Source: Alphaproteobacteria bacterium (GTDB lineage: Bacteria > Pseudomonadota > Alphaproteobacteria > Rickettsiales > RI-342). Taken from it: a stretch of DNA of 7,756 nucleotides. Below the pieces are notes generated by a model that was not told where the DNA came from, searched no databases, and saw only the letters and a program-made list of their open reading frames with translations. A program made the position numbers and the translations under genes. Each line of letters starts with the position of its first letter. The first letter of the stretch is position 1. Below, piece by piece: positions 7,270 to 7,756 of this stretch. The stretch spans positions 1 to 7,756 of the forward strand of contig JADZBT010000147.1 of NCBI GenBank assembly GCA_020851915.1, given 5' to 3'.

Positions 7270-7344
7270 GACCCCTTCGTCTAGCGGTTAGGACACCACC
7301 CTTTCACGGTGGTAACACGGGTTCGATTCCCGTAGGGGTCGCCA
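7270..7344 (+). tRNA. tRNA-Glu, anticodon TTC, with encoded CCA
   Basis: A complete cloverleaf can be drawn. The acceptor stem pairs GACCCCT (7270-7276) with AGGGGTC (7334-7340). The D arm is at 7279-7294. The anticodon stem pairs CCACC with GGTGG around a loop with TTC at 7303-7305. The T arm contains GGTTCGATTCC. The discriminator G is at 7341 and CCA is encoded at 7342-7344. TTC reads GAA/GAG, giving glutamate. The gene is intact although a probable integrase gene follows 89 bases after its end, as expected where an element integrates into a tRNA 3' end and restores it. Confidence 0.98.
7320..7344. other. Putative attachment-site core at the tRNA-Glu 3' end
   Basis: The T-arm-to-CCA part of a tRNA gene is the usual crossover target of tRNA-specific tyrosine integrases. 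Here it directly precedes lower-GC DNA and an integrase-like reading frame, so it may be the attL-type junction. The exact limits are a guess. The matching direct repeat that would mark the other end is not in this window. Confidence 0.4.
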
Positions 7345-7390
7345 TCACCTTCAAGGGTCACACAAAATCAGTATGTTGTTGATACTTCTG

Positions 7391-7416
7391 GTGTTCCTCG
7401 CCTAAGCGAGGTACAC
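7391..7416. repeat. Inverted repeat upstream of the integrase gene
   Basis: Arms 7391-7401 (GTGTTCCTCGC) and 7406-7416 (GCGAGGTACAC) pair at 10 of 11 positions around the loop CTAA, with a single T-T mismatch. The centre of the repeat is about 30 bases before the integrase ATG. It could be a protein-binding palindrome or an RNA hairpin in the integrase leader. No T-run follows, so it is not an intrinsic terminator. Confidence 0.6.
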
Positions 7417-7431
7417 ACGAGAGGTACACAC
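7408..7431 (+). repeat. Tandem 11-bp direct repeats before the integrase start
   Basis: GAGGTACACAC occurs at 7408-7418 and again at 7421-7431, a 13-base period. The first copy overlaps the right arm of the inverted repeat. The second covers part of the purine-rich ribosome binding region and ends two bases before the ATG. A protein bound here would block integrase expression, so an autoregulatory operator or recombinase/excisionase site is plausible but unproven. Confidence 0.6.
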
Positions 7432-7433
7432 AG

Positions 7434-7756
7434 ATGGGTTTTAGACGTATGCTCCCGCATGTAAAACCGAAAGGTAAAGGCGGCTGGTTGCGCTATCGCA
7501 GGCGTTACCCAAAGGAGCTTGTCAAGGTACTGGGCAAGAAGTTTCATGTAAAAGACCTCGGAACCCGTAGTTACGAAGAGGCCGAGGCACTAGCACAGGC
7601 TGAGAACGAGAAATGGCTTCGTATTGTGAAGGGTGCAGAGCTTAACGCTAGCATATCCCGCAGTGAACGCCTCAAGATTCTCCATGACCTGCAATCCTAC
7701 AGGCTCTTGCCACCAGAAGCAGAGGATATAGACCCGTTCACGATAACAGATATTCG
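7434..7756 (+). CDS. Probable tyrosine-type site-specific integrase, N-terminal part (cut by window)
   Basis: The 107 visible codons are open to the window end. The N-terminus is basic. RYRRRYPKELVKVLG (20-34), then VKDLGTRSYEEAEALAQAE (39-57), resembles the N-terminal domain of phage-type integrases, in which a strand-rich DNA-binding start leads to a LGTR-type turn and an acidic/alanine helix. The catalytic Arg, His-X-X-Arg and Tyr motifs would lie downstream and cannot be seen, so the call rests on this N-terminal pattern plus position beside a tRNA. ATG 7434 is the first start codon after an in-frame TGA at 7380-7382, with GAGAGG (7419-7424) nine bases upstream. GC content over 7441-7680 is 51% (123 of 240), well below the neighbouring genes, which suggests transfer. 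Confidence 0.8.
   Translation, partial: MGFRRMLPHVKPKGKGGWLRYRRRYPKELVKVLGKKFHVKDLGTRSYEEAEALAQAENEKWLRIVKGAELNASISRSERLKILHDLQSYRLLPPEAEDIDPFTITDI

Noticed and set aside
1..7756. CRISPR array, insertion sequence, toxin-antitoxin or defence operon
   Set aside because: No regularly spaced repeats, transposase frame, small paired genes or defence motifs were found in the window; any such cargo would have to lie beyond the integrase.

Overview
The window looks like chromosomal DNA from a GC-rich alphaproteobacterium. The evidence is a class I polyhydroxyalkanoate synthase, an alphaproteobacterial-style RecJ, a hom-glpX-recJ gene order that I recall from alphaproteobacterial genomes, and GC-ending codons throughout. 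I cannot name a genus. No complete new system is visible. The least ordinary parts are a secreted proline/methionine-rich orphan and the last 410 bases, which look like the start of an element integrated at a tRNA gene.

Layout. Positions 1-1741 (minus strand) hold phaC, lacking only a few C-terminal residues. A 126-bp divergent intergenic region (1742-1867) contains a candidate promoter in each direction. Positions 1868-2827 (plus) encode a 319-residue exported, low-complexity protein of unknown function. Next come hom (2854-4152, homoserine dehydrogenase with an ACT domain) and glpX (4149-5168, class II fructose-1,6-bisphosphatase), which overlap by 4 bp. A 210-bp spacer (5169-5378) with a GC-rich hairpin and a compact palindromic repeat unit precedes recJ (5379-7199, 5'-3' single-strand exonuclease). 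A complete tRNA-Glu(TTC) gene lies at 7270-7344. Past its CCA end the base composition drops. An inverted repeat and tandem 11-bp repeats stand just before the N-terminal 107 codons of a probable tyrosine-type integrase (7434 to the window end).

How the parts relate. phaC diverts (R)-3-hydroxyacyl-CoA into storage polyester. hom makes homoserine for threonine and methionine. glpX serves gluconeogenesis or sugar-phosphate cycling. recJ serves recombination and repair. These are housekeeping functions, linked by conserved position more than by one pathway. The integrase is functionally separate: its gene beside the 3' end of an intact tRNA is the usual arrangement at the edge of a genomic island, prophage or ICE, whose cargo would lie to the right of this window.

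Motif residues were checked by hand translation, and repeats by base-by-base comparison. No database search was possible.
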